This document shows positions 5,301-5,311 of a DNA stretch of 5,311 bases, one piece after another. The position numbers and the translations under genes were made by a program. Source of the DNA: Veillonella sp. (GTDB lineage Bacteria > Bacillota > Negativicutes > Veillonellales > Veillonellaceae); contig NZ_DXLG01000076.1 in assembly GCF_019414865.1 (NCBI RefSeq), positions 2,337 through 7,647 of the forward strand, written 5' to 3'. The notes beneath the pieces were generated by a model. It saw only the letters and a program-made list of their open reading frames with translations. It searched no databases and had not been told where the DNA came from. The first letter of the stretch is position 1. Each line of letters opens with the position of its first letter.

Positions 5301-5311
5301 TTGCCATAGAT

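Overview
The window is AT-rich, with AT-rich spacers around 394 to 406 bp long. It looks like chromosome of an anaerobic low-GC bacterium of the Negativicutes/Clostridia type. The style of the proteins (a divergent ATP-type PEP carboxykinase and a DUF438/hemerythrin/PAS/DUF1858 protein) best fits Veillonella or a close relative. That assignment is inference from family resemblance, not a database match.

All four genes read on the minus strand, so transcription runs from right to left. From upstream to downstream they are: (1) a 542-aa multidomain putative sensor, DUF438–HHE–PAS–DUF1858 (3552-5180); (2) a 542-aa phosphoenolpyruvate carboxykinase (1529-3157); (3) a 301-aa LysR-type regulator (487-1392); and (4) the first 26 codons of a histidine-rich protein that runs off the left edge (1-80). 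Genes 1 to 3 are each followed by a strong hairpin terminator (3455-3478, 1447-1482, 338-378). Promoter-like sequences lie upstream of each gene, although the one for the LysR gene is weak. The region therefore reads as a row of single-gene transcription units rather than an operon.

The known biology is metabolic and regulatory. PEP carboxykinase would feed gluconeogenesis in an organism living on organic acids. The LysR regulator is a candidate regulator of itself or of neighbours, but its target cannot be read from the sequence. The DUF438/HHE/PAS protein probably senses a gas, a metal or redox state, and carries no recognisable output domain.

The least explained parts are non-coding. The leader of the histidine-rich gene has a near-consensus promoter whose -35 is part of an inverted repeat. 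It is followed by a roughly 125-nt leader with a nested 10-bp outer helix, an inner hairpin and a 14-bp palindrome next to the Shine-Dalgarno. Separately, an exact 20-bp tandem duplication lies between the predicted promoter and the ribosome binding site of the sensor gene. I see no CRISPR array, insertion sequence, tRNA, rRNA or phage gene. I found no clear evidence of a wholly new multi-gene system; the structured leader and the sensor protein are the best leads.
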